Shown here one piece after another: positions 10,774-22,600 of a DNA stretch of 64,000 nt (position 1 is the stretch's first letter; each line of letters opens with the position of its first letter). Below the pieces are notes generated by a model that was given only the letters and a program-made list of their open reading frames with translations, was not told where the DNA came from and ran no database searches. Origin of the DNA: Phymatolithon calcareum. Its lineage: Eukaryota > Rhodophyta > Florideophyceae > Hapalidiales. The stretch spans positions 496,001 through 560,000 of the forward strand of contig OZ345366.1 of assembly GCA_977006965.1 (NCBI GenBank), given 5' to 3'. A program made the position numbers and the translations under genes.

Positions 10774-12579
10774 GTCACACTAGTTTGAATGCTGTACGTG
10801 ATCAAGACCCGCGAAATCAAGTAGATGTCCCTCATGGCGCAACGCCTAATAGCGGGGGCGCCCGCAGCGAACCCCACAAGAACCTTACATATAAGATAGG
10901 ATGGTCTAGGATATAAAATTTCTCCACTGCTTCTGACAGACGGTAAGTTTCAATGGACTACACACCGGAAGGTAGCAACTGAGGAAGCCTTGCCGGTATA
11001 TTAGTAAGACGTTGAGACTTCAATTGAAAAAATGCTGGACGTGAGGAAAACGAAAAATATATTTTGAATTGACATACTTTTGTTTTTGGGACTTTTTTTT
11101 TTAAAAAAAAAAGCCCCGAGTCTAAATTGATATACTGTAAGAATGTGCCATGTCTGGCCATTGCCGCTCGTATCTGTCATACTCGCTTCCACTCGCATCC
11201 GCCACAATACTGCTCTCATTTCCAAATCTCACCTCTCTCAAGAAGGAGACAACAACCCGACATCTGCTCTCCACACACAACCCCGACACCGTCAACATGA
11301 ACCATTCTAGCTACACACACAGCTTCCTCAATCTACAACAACATTAAATGGGACCTGCACGACACCAACTTCACGTGCAGGGTACCCGCTCTGGACTTCT
11401 TGCCCATATGCGCGCGCGAGGTCCACAACTCCTTAAGATGGAACGCTCTGATCTCTCACGCAGTTCAGGCATTACATTCTTACAATACTGTAGTTTTTTC
11501 AGTCTCCAGTAGTGAAAGCAGTATCGGCCAATTAGTTTTGAATATATGGAGCAACAAGTGCACTTTTAAACGCGCTCACGGATCCTACTTGAAGTACAAA
11601 AGTTAGCTTCTGTCGGAATAGCGCGCCTTCTACTCCATTGCAGAATAGCCTTTACCCAAAATCGCTCTAGGATATACACTCAAAGTATGAAACTCGCTCT
11701 AAGTAAACGTGTCGCGTCGGATAGGCACTGCATGCGGATCTGAAAGTCATCAGTATAGCTTATATCTCATTATTAACTTCGGGCACTGACAGAATGACAT
11801 CGTCAGACATTTGACGTCAAAAATACTCACACACTGCTAGTGGGTGATGCCAATGGCGCAGATGTCGCCGAATGGAAAAGGGGGAAAGTCGATTGTAAAA
11901 TTGATTGGTAGTGCTACTCAAGGCCACCGGAATGTAAACTTCGTCGACAAAGTATAGATCTATGCCGGTCCATCATGGACAGTTGTGGTAATAGTACTGT
12001 CGATGAGAATTTCATTTCTGACTTACCCGTGTTGCAGTGTAAACGATGTCGGAATTCCATGCCTTTTATGCTCCTGGCTCGCTACTTGGCGGAACGTGCA
12101 CATCACAGAATCTCATGTCCTGCGCACATTGTCCCGACCCATTAACGTTCCATTTTCCCGTTCGCTGAACCAAGGGAAACTCCATCACTATCGGTGCTCA
12201 TTCTACACACTGCGTCTTGCACGTCGTCTCGTTTGCTGCTCTTCACATTAGTTCGCTTAGTACCAGAGAATGGCTTAAGTGCTGAAACGATGGTCGATCG
12301 TGAATGGCAGGTACCGGTGCTAGGATATGGCGGTCTCTGGTATTTGTCACCATAATCAAGTACGATCTCTATCTCTATGTCATCCTTCGGTTTGAATTGA
12401 TTTCAATTCTGTAATTTTCAAGAGCAACCTTTCCCAAGCTATCGATGTCGGCTTGTACATCCGAGCTTAGGCGAGTCGGCGAAGACATATTCCGTCAGTG
12501 GCTGGCGCTTCTCATTCAGAAGTGATTGTAATTGCTTTTACAATCACTACTCTGTTCCAGTCCTTCCCAGATAGCATGA

Positions 12580-12768
12580 AGAAGACAAAGAAAGGTAGAT
12601 TTTATTTAAAAGTTACCAACTCAATTGCTGACGCTTGGGGCAACTTTCCTAGTACCAAGAGGTTTTGGCTGGATTCTGTCTAAACAAGAGTTTCTTTTTC
12701 GTTAGTGTTACATGATTCAGTGAGATACAAAAACTCACCTCTGGTCTCCTTCGGGACCTACAGGGGGA
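12580..12768 (+). repeat. Dispersed V repeat, copy 1
   Basis: About 190 bp that recurs in inverted orientation at 17495-17715 with roughly 85% identity by eye (shared landmarks: GGTCCCGAAGGAGACCAGAG, AGACAGAATCCAG, TTGGTACTAGGAA). The 17495-17715 copy lies exactly where unit 2 (about 47535-47543) has none, so V is mobile or was captured by a mobile element. The end towards GAAAGGTAGATTT is purine-rich. No coding potential seen. Confidence 0.6.
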
Positions 12769-12865
12769 AAAATTGTCTCCTGGCCTGTGGCACGCGGTGA
12801 TTTCAGGTTGCGAGCAGACCTTACTTAGACACAGCCTGAAACATGGTTAAGAGCTCGTCGAGTGC

Positions 12866-13111
12866 TCACTTAGTCCAGGCGCTGTCCTCTTTAGAGAGTC
12901 TGTTCTTTGCGAGGCCATTTATCACGTCTGCGATGGCATCTTTCCCACAATGGCCGCTGAGCTCGATAAGTGTGGAGGTGCTCATTGGAGGGCAAATTCC
13001 AAATGACCACCTGATAGCAAGTGTTCTAGGTCTTCTTGAGTTGAAGAGAAGGTGCGGAGGTAAAGAAACTTTCGCGTGTGCCCAGATAGCATGAGCTATG
13101 TTAAAAAACAA
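12866..13111 (-). pseudogene. Relic of dispersed ORF family (P family), C-terminal part
   Basis: The minus-strand frame contains RRPRTLAIRWSFGICPPMS, aligning with the conserved C-terminal block of the family members at 54542-55120 (KVRHRLLAVKWAFGRF) and 14546-15214 (RTTRLRCLRLTFNREPLW). The rest of the family protein is missing or unrecognisable. Non-functional fragment. Confidence 0.45.
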
Positions 13112-14470
13112 CTAAACAGTTGCTCCAAAAAAACCCGACATGCACTATATTTTGACCGTATTAACAAAAAAATCTACAGAAAAAATGTAGGATGGCGGTC
13201 CAGATTTGTCCAGTAATGAATGTGTAGTACGAGAGGGTTAAGGGAAAATAAAGGACAATGGCTCTGTCGTTCTAGTGCAAAATCGTACCCTTCATTCTGC
13301 GACGGTACCTGAACAGAAATGTCGTTCGCTAACCAACAGTCCATTCGTATCCGCCGGAGGGCTTGCAGCATTCGAAGGACGTAGTAGATTGAGCCATCGC
13401 CTTTCGAAATCACATGTGCATTAGACATTGTGGTAAACGCAGCCGCAGTTCCACATCTTGGCAACATCCGGCTTGTCACGGGCCTCATTGCATACAACTC
13501 AAGTTGCCATATGCCATGCACTCTGTCGCGTCACACAAACATGTCCTCTCGCATACAACCAGACGATAGCAGAGGTCATTCAAGCGACTACTGGGTGTTG
13601 CATACAGCATAGCGCGTATTGAGACTGTTGAGTCTAAATTCGACCGTCGATCACGTTCTCCATTTCCCGCTCCCTCTGCTCTCCTCCCACCAATCCCATT
13701 ACGAGCGTCCGCGTATGGGAGCGCTCGCGCTCCCGATCCCCGCGCACCGGCTTCTACAGTCCTGCTGCTGGTGATACAACATCTTCGGACAGGAGTACGA
13801 AAAGGTCATGCCCCGTTCATTCGCAGATTGAGACACAATATACTTCCATGAGGCAGATTATTAGAAAGACAGTGCATGGCTTATGAGAGTACTATAGTCC
13901 CTTGGAGGATCCACTCTTTCCCACAGATTATCCGTTGCCAATAACGATACAAGGACATGGTCAGAGCTCCTACTGTTGCTTGCTTACCTCTCTTGCTTTC
14001 CTGGATATGTGGGGTAGTGCCCTGGGTACCGGATGAGATCATGCACGGTGCGCCGCGGTGTGTACGTCAAAGAAAGGGTGCCGAAGCATACCTGGGTTTT
14101 TAAGATACGACAGAAGTGAGGCTTCTGCGAAGTCTCTCCCGTTGCTGAGTTTTTGGCTCGAACGAGGGCAGTCAATATTAACTACTAAATTCTTCAAGTC
14201 TTACTCGATTCCATTCGCATTTCATGAACTTAACGATACGATGGCAGTAGCGTTGGGTTCCGTGGAACCCTTCTGATGAACTATTGCGCGCATAGGTTTC
14301 TATGATAGTTTTGCTCTCTTGCTTGAGTGTTCCGTTTATCCTTGTCGTCTACGGGGTCCACATATCTGTCGCGGGAACTAAAAGCCTTTTACTACTGGTC
14401 TCAACCATCAACTTTGCACAATTTCTCCTGTTGGGTATTATTGTTTGTTCTGTCTCGATTTTTGGTTGTG

Positions 14471-15283
14471 GGATATTTGATGATTTTATTTTGCGAGTTC
14501 CCAAAGCCTTACCTTGGAGTAACGGGGCAGCTCTTGTGATATTCTCTAAGCTAAAGTCCTCTGTCTACTCAAAACGTTCTTGATTCGTAATTCTCTCCCA
14601 ACAAGAGCTCCTGTGAGTCTCTTGCACTCAAACTCAATTTCTGTACTCATCTTTGACGACGCTAGAGTACGTTGTAAGGCGACTAGTTCGATCACCGCGG
14701 TAATCCCACAATAGGCACCCAATACTGATTTTCTCCAAAGGGGTTCTCGGTTGAATGTCAACCTTAGGCACCTTAAACGTGTTGTTCTTTCTCCAATGTA
14801 AAGGATCTCTGGTAGATTGCCTTCAATAGGAATCTTCATTGATCTGCCTTCTTCTTCCTTTTCCCATACCTTAATTGTTTCCTCTCTACTCCTCTTCTTC
14901 GTGACAGATCCCTCCTGGGCTTTCTGAAGGGCTTGTCGCAAGTCTTCATAACTCTTGAGATATTCAATATCCTTCATTGCTTCCTTTATGTCCTCATCTC
15001 TTCCAAAGTACTCTTCTGTTTCTTCAAGGCGCTTTTTGTGTCTTACCAGGATTAATGCAAACCTTTCTGTTTGATGACGTCTCCTCATCTTTGGTGGTCC
15101 AAGTCGGCACAGAACTCGCATTCGGTCCCGGCGGTGTTCGGCATATTTTCCGAAAACTTTCTTGTAGAACAAGCCCTCTGCCGACTCGATTGCCGAGAGC
15201 AATCGATTTGTCAATGGAGTAACGTGTAACGCATACTCCCATTTCTGGATAATTAGCTACTTAAAGATCGCTCCAAGTTTCTT
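14471..15283 (-). mobile_element. Inserted segment carrying P-family ORF copy P1
   Basis: Unit 2 reads ggttgtg-ctgatcac without interruption at 46123-46135. Unit 1 has 813 extra bases at this point, bounded by the direct repeat GTTGTG (14465-14470 and 15284-15289). The whole P1 ORF lies within the extra segment. The 3' non-coding end (CTTTGGGAACTC... on the minus strand) is shared with copies P2 and P3, while the 5' boundary differs between copies. That is the expected pattern for 5'-truncated retroposed copies. Confidence 0.65.
14546..15214 (-). CDS. P-family protein P1, longest open copy, function unknown
   Basis: 222 codons counting from a TTG; no in-frame ATG lies near the N-terminus, and the frame stays open upstream to a TAG at about 15255, so this is best read as the C-terminal part of a longer protein or a copy truncated at its 5' end. 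Layout: a conserved opening block (RLLSAIESAEGLFYKKVFGK), an Arg-rich helix (AEHRRDRMRVLCRL), a long charged region predicted as coiled coil (about residues 40-125, rich in Glu/Lys/Arg), and a conserved C-terminal block (RTTRLRCLRLTFNREPLWRK). I do not recognise a domain; no nuclease, RT or zinc motif is visible. Related copies: 40412-41083, 53213-53905, 54542-55120, and fragments at 12866, 41923 and 46659. The high charge and family behaviour suggest a transposon-borne protein. Confidence 0.5.
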   Translation of the reverse strand: MTNRLLSAIESAEGLFYKKVFGKYAEHRRDRMRVLCRLGPPKMRRRHQTERFALILVRHKKRLEETEEYFGRDEDIKEAMKDIEYLKSYEDLRQALQKAQEGSVTKKRSREETIKVWEKEEEGRSMKIPIEGNLPEILYIGERTTRLRCLRLTFNREPLWRKSVLGAYCGITAVIELVALQRTLASSKMSTEIEFECKRLTGALVGRELRIKNVLSRQRTLA

Positions 15284-16553
15284 GTTGTGCTGATCACACC
15301 GTGACAAGGCGGAACCCTGAGTTGTAAACGCACACTGCAGTATCGCTTCGCAGTGCATCAAGATAACACTGCAAGACAATACGAATCGAGAGCGCCAAGC
15401 TCACAGTCATCCACATCATCATCTACCACGTAAGCATTTTATCCAATCGTGGGATGTCCGAGATGTTACGGGAGGAGCACAATTATGGGCTCTCGTTGAA
15501 TCATTCCTCGTTCCTTTCCATCACCCGCGAAATAAAAACTTAGTTTTCTTCGAATCAAGCTGTTACTTTTGCATGTCAAAGGCTCACAAGTATTCGGGCT
15601 ACATTTGCAGTTGTTTAGTTTGATCCCATAATGGGTAACACCTCACTACCGTATGTGGACTTGAAATCACTGTTAGTCATTTTGTCTCAATACTTTGTTC
15701 ATGGGGCGGTTGGCAAGAATCCACCTTGCACAGCTGAGACCCTACTTAAGCGGAAAGATTCCGCCAACCTTACAATAAACTCAGATTTCCACAAGAGTTC
15801 AAAGTCTACGCCTGAAAGGGACGCTCAAGTTAATAGAGTGCATGTCTGAAGCGTCTCTGAAATCATGGTTCATAGAAATGGACCAGACGATCTCACTACA
15901 AACATTGGAAAGGCGCCGACTTTCCTCAATTTGGAATATATGGTACCTTGTCAATACACCCTAAAAATACCACCCGTCAATCTCACCCGTCTCCAGGGAT
16001 CAATACAACGATGTACAGTGAAAGTTATACTGTGCTATTTTATGCATGCTGTGAAGATGCTATCTAAAATTAGAAGGAAGCTGGTAGCTATAGAGAAAAG
16101 TTGCTGGTGTGCACCATGAAGAGAAGTAAAAGTACAAGAAACAATTTTTGGTATTTGCATTGAAGGCGATTACCGGCTTGACGGAGGCCCCCCTTAAACT
16201 ATTGGCATGAACAACGTTCCTCGAGGAATTGCCCAAGCGGGCACAGTCATGATATGATCGTGTCGTGTGCGGCCCAGAAAAGGACTCCTAATGGCCCTAC
16301 TTTGATATGTAGGGCTTCTAGAATTCCATTCCTTCAGGTTGAAATGAACACTACGTTAGCTGCACAAAAACGGACAATGGCGGTAAAATCTTGCGTATTA
16401 TTAGCGCGGATCTCAGATTGGGAGAGTCGTTTGAAGAGCCACTGCCTCAAAATCTGTCGAATGTTGACGTGCAATTCGGTATCAAACAAATTGTAAAACA
16501 TGTAAAAGATTGAATTTTCAATGTAATTCCTATGAACTGAGTCCCACACTTAA
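15284..16553. other. Non-coding duplicated stretch
   Basis: Matches unit 2 at about 46124-47370 with moderate divergence. Short open frames are not conserved between the two copies, which argues against coding function. Nothing further seen. Confidence 0.45.
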
Positions 16554-17358
16554 GGACCTACTTCCCCATCTTTGAAGCGCTCTCACTGGCCGAAACAATG
16601 CTCATAAAATGGATGAAAATTTTAATTATGTCGTTTGCACCGACGGGACTGCATCCAGTTTCAAGAAAATGTGTAGAAACAAGTGAAATATTTTCAAATA
16701 TGAAGTCAGCAAAAGTATCCAATATTCGGCTCTAATCAACCATTACAGAAAAATGCTTACTGTGTTTCCTTCGAACAGTTTCAGCTTCTCTTCGAGGCGC
16801 AACGTGAATTTTACTATATTTTTCGCCTGTTCCTTTGCCGATTTTAAAAAACTTTTGGTCTCGTGGCGCGAACTTTTTTGCCACCTAGACGTTCGATTTT
16901 ACCAAATTTGCAGTATTCCTGTGGTAGTCTACAACCATTCGAAACTTTTGACAGAGGCAATAAGAAATTCATCGAGCCCTTTTCGAGATAATTGTCCATC
17001 TTTGTAGGCGATTCTTTTTCAAGATCAGAATTACGAAAAGTGCTCTACACTCCTTATTTCATCCCCTTTCTTTGATTGTTTTTGATTTTTGAATAACCTA
17101 CATTCTTGAATTTCTATAATAGTTTTCGAAATGCGAAGATTGGATCAGGAAGTGGTCTTAAACTGCGCGTTTAAGGAGCTGTCCCGATTTTCGAAGGAAC
17201 CCTCTGCTGAGAATTTCTAGAAAAAGTTTCCACGGCGCGAGGACTTTTTTTTGCTTAGCCAATTATGTACTGCCATAACAGAAAGTGTCCAATGAGCTTC
17301 TCGGATTCCCAAGCTCATAAAAAATAAAAGTGAAAATCTAAGATGGGGGTGTAGGTCC
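16554..17358. mobile_element. TTAA-flanked MITE (piggyBac-type target site)
   Basis: 805 bp with terminal inverted repeats (left GGACCTACTTCCCCATCTT; right end complement GGACCTACACCCCCATCTT), flanked on both sides by TTAA (16550-16553 and 17359-17362). Unit 2 has a single TTAA at the corresponding place (about 47379) with the same flanks, so the empty site is directly visible. It contains no transposase ORF. TTAA duplication is characteristic of piggyBac-group transposases; the assignment to that group is inference from the target site alone. Confidence 0.7.
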
Positions 17359-17494
17359 TTAAGGAAAAACAGGCCAAGTCCACCTTTTCAACAGTAATCG
17401 TATGTCGTTAGTTGCTTCTTGTATCCGTGAAGGACGCAATGATAGCTTTCTCTTGTGGATATGCCTACAGTAGTACTATGATAGGCCCCAGACT

Positions 17495-17715
17495 TGCGGC
17501 TCAGCACTCGTTACCCCTCGAGGTCCCGAAGGAGACCAGAGGTGGTTTTTTGTACCCCACTGAATCGTGTTACACCAACAAAAAAAGAAACTCTTCTTTA
17601 GACAGAATCCAGTCAAAACCGCTTGGTACTAGGAACGTTTCCCCAACCGTCAGCAGATGCGTTCGTAACGTTTAAATATAAATCTACCTTTCTTTCTTTC
17701 TCAACACAAGGTTCT
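17495..17715 (-). repeat. Dispersed V repeat, copy 2
   Basis: Inverted relative to the copy at 12580-12768. It is absent from unit 2, where gccccagac is followed almost directly by the sequence that resumes here at about 17717. Confidence 0.55.
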
Positions 17716-18052
17716 GGCGTGATGTATGATGTCCATTACTGAATCTCAGCCGGTTTAGACGGACGGACTATTGACTTGTCGTAATATGAGCGGATCTCCG
17801 GGAATTGCAGCTGTCCAATAAGGCGCGTCACGTGAATAGCTTTATTTGCACCGTGCCGAGATGCGGCGCAGATATTTTTGTCTTTCAAAAAAGCTTCAAA
17901 AACGAACAGAAATAAATCCAAAATCTTGCTGCATCTCTGCAATGTCACGATGAAATCCTAGGCACCGCGCTCAGTAAATCTACCTCATTTTTCCTTCCTG
18001 TGTTGACTCAAGACCAACTTCCACGAAACAAACTCAACTACTCATCTTCGAT

Positions 18053-18270
18053 ATGGACTTTCCTAACGCGTCGCCTTGTGCCCCCAACGCCTGTAACCTC
18101 GCAATTGCACTGCCCCCCATGGCGTTTGCGCCTTCCTCCCCCCTGCCTCTGCGCGGCGTCGCAGCAAGACGTCTACAAATCTCCCACCGCGACGTCGTGC
18201 GCGTCTCTCGCACGCGTCAAGCCATAATGTTATCAATGCGAGCGGGCCGTCGCGCGCCAGACTTCGATTC
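18053..18270 (+). pseudogene. Truncated 5' copy of the BFN/UVR nuclease gene
   Basis: The first about 73 codons of the gene at 47881-49035, with only a few substitutions, plus about 320 bp of its upstream region (from about 17725). The reading frame stops matching at 18270 where the tandem unit 2 begins; the frame then runs about 15 more codons into unrelated DNA and stops. The entire DUF151 and UVR domains are missing. Any transcript would encode only the transit-peptide-like leader. Confidence 0.85.
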
Positions 18271-19001
18271 AGGTTTGGCGTGGCTGATGTGCTCATCTAT
18301 GGGACATTTTTTCTCATAACGATTTTTAGTTTTCGGAAGTAGAATTGCTTTTCAACCAAACTTTTCGTGATGTTTCAAGTTTTTGCTCAAAAGTGTGCGA
18401 AAACATCTGAAGCGAAAGTTTGCAAATCAACACTCAGCCACTGAAAACCTATGCCGCGTCCTAGTAACCAGTCCACGAAATAATGACTGGTAATGATGAC
18501 TTTTTGACTGGGTCTATGCCGCGATTTTGATGAATTCTCAAGAAGGCTCCTCTGTGAGCTGCGCTGGCCGCGAGCGCTCCCCTACGGACAAGTGTCCCAG
18601 CAGAATGTTCGACCAACACTGTCGACGGGCGTCGGTATCACCCGCGCAAGGGACCGTTATCGTATTACCCGGGAATACAAGAGCGATTCACGGGCGCCTC
18701 CTGTGTTCCTGGGCAAGCCTCTCTCTACTCCCCACCCCCACAATCTTCTCAATCCTAGAGACTTACCTCTCTCGTCATTTAGCGCTCAAAGACTCAATAA
18801 GATCTTCTGTCCACAAGCGCTAAATCTCTACCAACGAGTGACGAACCGTAGCGCTGACAATGGCGTGGGCGCAGAAGGCGCCGTCGTCGCTGAGACCGAA
18901 GCTAGATGCTTGTTGCCATCAGATGGGGCGATAAGAAATCTCGCTGTAGACGACAACTACACCCTGCTAGCCCGATAGAAATAGTAGGAGTGTGCTCAAT
19001 T

Positions 19002-19662
19002 TGTGAATTGAACACGCTTTTCTTATTAATTCTGGGCATGATTGACATTGTTGAGTACGTGTGCGTTTTGACGATTCGTATCAGAATTTCTCAAACAAGG
19101 GTTCTGTCTCCACTGGGGTTTTGGAACTGTATTAGAGGGTCGTGATATCTCCGCGGCCTCCACTGGAGGAAGGCTTCTTCCAATGCCGATTAATGATTGC
19201 TATTGGCGCGCAACATGGTAACGTATTGCGAGAAGGGCCGTGAGTATTAATATCAACAAGTAATTGGCGGCTGGGTAGGTTGCGGGGAAGGGAAATCTGA
19301 AACCTGCAACAGGCCGCGAAAAGTGAAGGCGCAGCAAATGGCGCCAGGGGAATATAAAGCAGAGAGGGAGATACAGAGATGAGAGAAGGAGGGGGGGGGA
19401 GAGGAAAAGCTCTGGGGGTGAAGAAAGAATAAATGAAACACATTCTTTTCTGGAACAATTAACTTGAGGGGATCCTCCAACGTTTCAGACCAAAACAGGG
19501 TCGTGCGAGGCAAACGGCCACGCCCGGAAGCCAAAGTTGTCTACTCGTTGCCACACGGTGCGGCAGACGAAACGAGCAGACTGGACAAACACTTGCGGTT
19601 TCTTGAGGTCGCCGCGAAGGAAGAGCGGCGATAGCTCCTGTGCGCCGGGTTGCCGTTTCACA
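19002..19662 (+). repeat. 5' LTR of copia element
   Basis: 661 bp, TGTGAATTG...TTTCACA. Contains a TATA-like ATATAAA at about 19352-19358 and AATAAA at 19428-19433, both placed plausibly for an LTR promoter and polyadenylation signal. A run of nine G lies at about 19391-19399. Confidence 0.93.
19352..19358 (+). promoter_or_regulatory. Putative LTR TATA box
   Basis: ATATAAA about 75 bp upstream of the AATAAA signal within the LTR; the identical motif is in the 3' LTR at about 25191. Function inferred from position only. Confidence 0.45.
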
Positions 19663-19665
19663 GTT

Positions 19666-22600
19666 ATGGGCCCAGATTGGCGTGCTCGCCATGTGGCGAG
19701 GAAAGACGTGACTGATCGCGTCGGGTCGGTAAAAGCTGGTGAAGTTCCAGTGTGCTACGATAATACGAATCCCCGTGTGTACAGGCGACTCGTATGCGAC
19801 TGGATTGCTTTCCAGGACCTCTCTGATGATTCCTCACGGAAAAGGCTGACGAGGGGTCAACAAATTCTGGCCATCATCACGAATATCCGCGGGAATGCAG
19901 GGTTGAGGATGGAGCACATACCTGGTATGCTCCGCAAAGACATGACTCGGGAAGAGTTCATGAAGATGGTTGACTACATCTTGGACATCGTCGATCCTGT
20001 TGACCGAGAGTCGTCTTTTCTGCAGACGGCAAAGGCATGGAAGGATTTGATGCAAAAAGTGTATCAGAAAGGACAAACGTACGACAAATATTGGATCGAG
20101 TACAGTGCCCTGTGCCTACAATATGCCTACAGTCATGGCGAGTCTGCCCAAACGCCGGGGATCCAGGAACTGCTCGCCCTACTGTGCGTTCTAAACGCAA
20201 GGCTGCCTAGAGCAGAGTTCAGTATAGTGCTGCAGGCGTCCATGAGGTTTCAGAAGGACCAGTTGGATCCTCAACCGACTCGCGCGCAGTACCTGGTAGG
20301 ACCCGCTTCAGCGTCTCGGGCTTTGAGCCACTATTCAGGCGGTGTCGATGCTGGTGCTGTCGCGGAAACTAGCGCAGCAACGCACAGGGACGACACGACA
20401 GCACAGTTGCAGGTGCAACCTCAGGCTTCGGGATCGGCACAGGCCGAGTCTAGTCGTCATGCCAGCCGTAGCAAGGAGCAGACACAGTCTTCTGTCCACG
20501 AAAACCTCAGTATCTGCAACGTGGAGTTGCAAGACATGGATACGAGGGCGAAGCAAGTGCTTCGGACGGTCGAGCAGGCGTTCGCTTCCATGACGGGATG
20601 GACTGCTGTAGCCCCAGATTCCACATCTGTTTCTGCCGTATCTGGCAGCTTGCGTGCAGCTGCTGGTCAGATCACCGCGATGGTGACGTCGATAGAGTCG
20701 ACGAAAGGCTTCGTGGAGGAGCTACTGTCTAAAGCTCGAGACAACGATCTATCCTACTCGGTGTCACAATTGGCTGTGGCACAAATTGGGCAGGAGCACG
20801 CTTTCTCTAGGTCGGGTGGACGTGCCAGCCAGAGCGAACCACTTATTACGCTGGAGGCGGTAAGAATGGCACTGAGACGCATTGATCATGGTGACCTTGC
20901 GACACACGCTGGCCGAACAGGTGATAACCGAGTCAGAAACACGCCGGACACATTAGCCGGAGCTACCGCACGCTCGGGTTTGGCCGGGAAGACGGAGGTT
21001 TCGGCGAGACCCGACGTAAAGTGTTGGGTTTGTGAGGGCAATCATTTCTATTATGAGAACGATAAGTGCAAAAAGGCCCACGAGGCGAAGCGAGCCCGAG
21101 ATCCAAAGGCTCAGGCAGGGCGAAAGAAACCGGCACCGCCGACACAAAGCGCTCTGTCAAGCGTTCGCTGGGCTGATCCACCTGGGAAGGCCTTTACAGG
21201 AATGTCACGCCTACATCGTAATCGTGATGGACGGCAAGCAGACGGGGACGAAAAATGCATGGATAACATATATGCAATTGTCGACGGCGGGGCCGCAGGA
21301 TCCGTTATTGGTATTTCAAACTACGTTTCGCTGTGCGATGAGATGGGATTGAAGCCGAAAATCTCGAAGCGGCGGACGGAGGACTATGAATCGCATGCGT
21401 TCGGTACTGATAAGAATCACTCCGAGCCCCAACAAGTAGTTGGGCGATGCAAATTGCCGCTCCCAATTGCGGACAATATTCTACTTCGACTGTCATGTTT
21501 CGTGGTCGATGGAAATGTACCGCTCGTAATCGGAAAAGATGCCCTGGTCGAGCACAAAAGTATCGAGTCCCACGATGGGAATTGGGTCAGTTTTGAGATA
21601 GACGGCCATATAGTACGCTTATCGACACGCGTATCCAAGGTGGACGGACACTCTCGGGTGACGCTATGTGCGAGCGGGCTACAAAAGGCAGTTGCAATGG
21701 GCATGATACAGAACATTTCAAAGGACGCAACACAGATCAGCATCGTACGTCGGATTCATCAGCGCACACACTTGCATCCACGCTCGGTGGAAAAACTGCT
21801 CAAACGCGCCAACAAATGGAAACCGGAGATGTCTGCGGAGCTGGCGCAGGTGCAGGGAGAATGCACCGCGTGCATGCGTAGTGGAGATCCACCGCCTGCT
21901 AACAAGTTTAGTATGAGCCGTATTCATCTGAGCTTTAACACGCGCATATACGTCGACGTGATGTACTGGGGACAGGAACTCGTACTGCATGTTGTTGACT
22001 ACGCGACTTCGTACTCAGAGGTTGCGCCACTCGATTCTCGTGATCTCATGGGAATTCTGCGGACTGTATCACGTATCTGGCTGTTGCGCCATGGAGAGCC
22101 TTCAGAGATCTTCGCGGACGCGGAATTAGACAAAGGGATGGCACGAAGGTGGGCGAAAGGTCTGGGGATTAAGCTCGTTGCACTACCTGCTCGTCGGCAT
22201 AATAAGGCCGGACCAGTCGAACGTAAGCACCGAGTTATTAAGGACGCACTGGAGCGCCTTGAAAACGACGCAATGCACAAGGATTTGCGCTTTCCAGATC
22301 GTTTGGCTATTTCGTGTTTTATCAGTAATATCCTGTACGGCAACAGAACTGCGTCTTCGTTTGAACTGGTTCGGGGATACACTCCGTCTATTGCGGGGAC
22401 TGGCACTAAAATTCTACCCACCGCAGTGCGCGCCGCACATGAGGAGATGGTTGCACGCCGTTTGTTGGCAAAGGTTCTCAAAGCACGTCCAGCCAGTGCT
22501 AAATCAAGACGTATGCGTATTGGCGACGAAGTTTTCGTACTACTACCTGGTGGCAAGCGCCCACGCGGAGAATGGGTGAAGCGCAGAGTACGCTCCGTGC

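Larger units (their letters stand above)
10774..13620. other. Non-coding stretch with repeat fragments
   Basis: 10780-11012 matches 41070-41310 of unit 2; between the matching flanks unit 2 carries an inserted ORF-family copy that is absent here. An A/T-tract inverted repeat (runs of T then A) is at about 11094-11112. 11012-13620 has no counterpart in unit 2. It holds short open frames without recognisable domains, one copy of the V repeat (12580-12768), a small hairpin at 12523-12550 and an ORF-family relic at 12866-13111. I see no host gene. Confidence 0.5.
4716..18270. repeat. Tandem segmental duplication, unit 1
   Basis: This block and 18271-48108 are two copies of one ancestral segment in the same order and orientation: decayed copia relic, truncated GAA-tailed retroposon, membrane-protein gene, then a second half ending in the 5' part of the BFN/UVR gene. 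Matching anchors include 4716/18273, 5430/25502, 6681/27582, 7765/27765, 9033/32291, 9105/38786, 9435/38998, 10780/41070, 13626/41660, 13836/44190, 15290/46129 and 17720/47543. Unit 1 ends inside the BFN gene at 18270, where 'ttcagg' joins directly to the 'tttgg' that begins unit 1 at 4716. Both parental sequences have 'agg' at the break, so there is 3-bp microhomology. Unit 1-only material includes about 6836-7764, 11012-13620, 14471-15283, 16554-17358 and 17493-17715. Confidence 0.85.

Noticed and set aside
19132-19534. 108- and 93-codon frames in the LTRs
   Set aside because: Repeated only because the LTRs are duplicated; no domain and they overlap promoter and polyadenylation signals.
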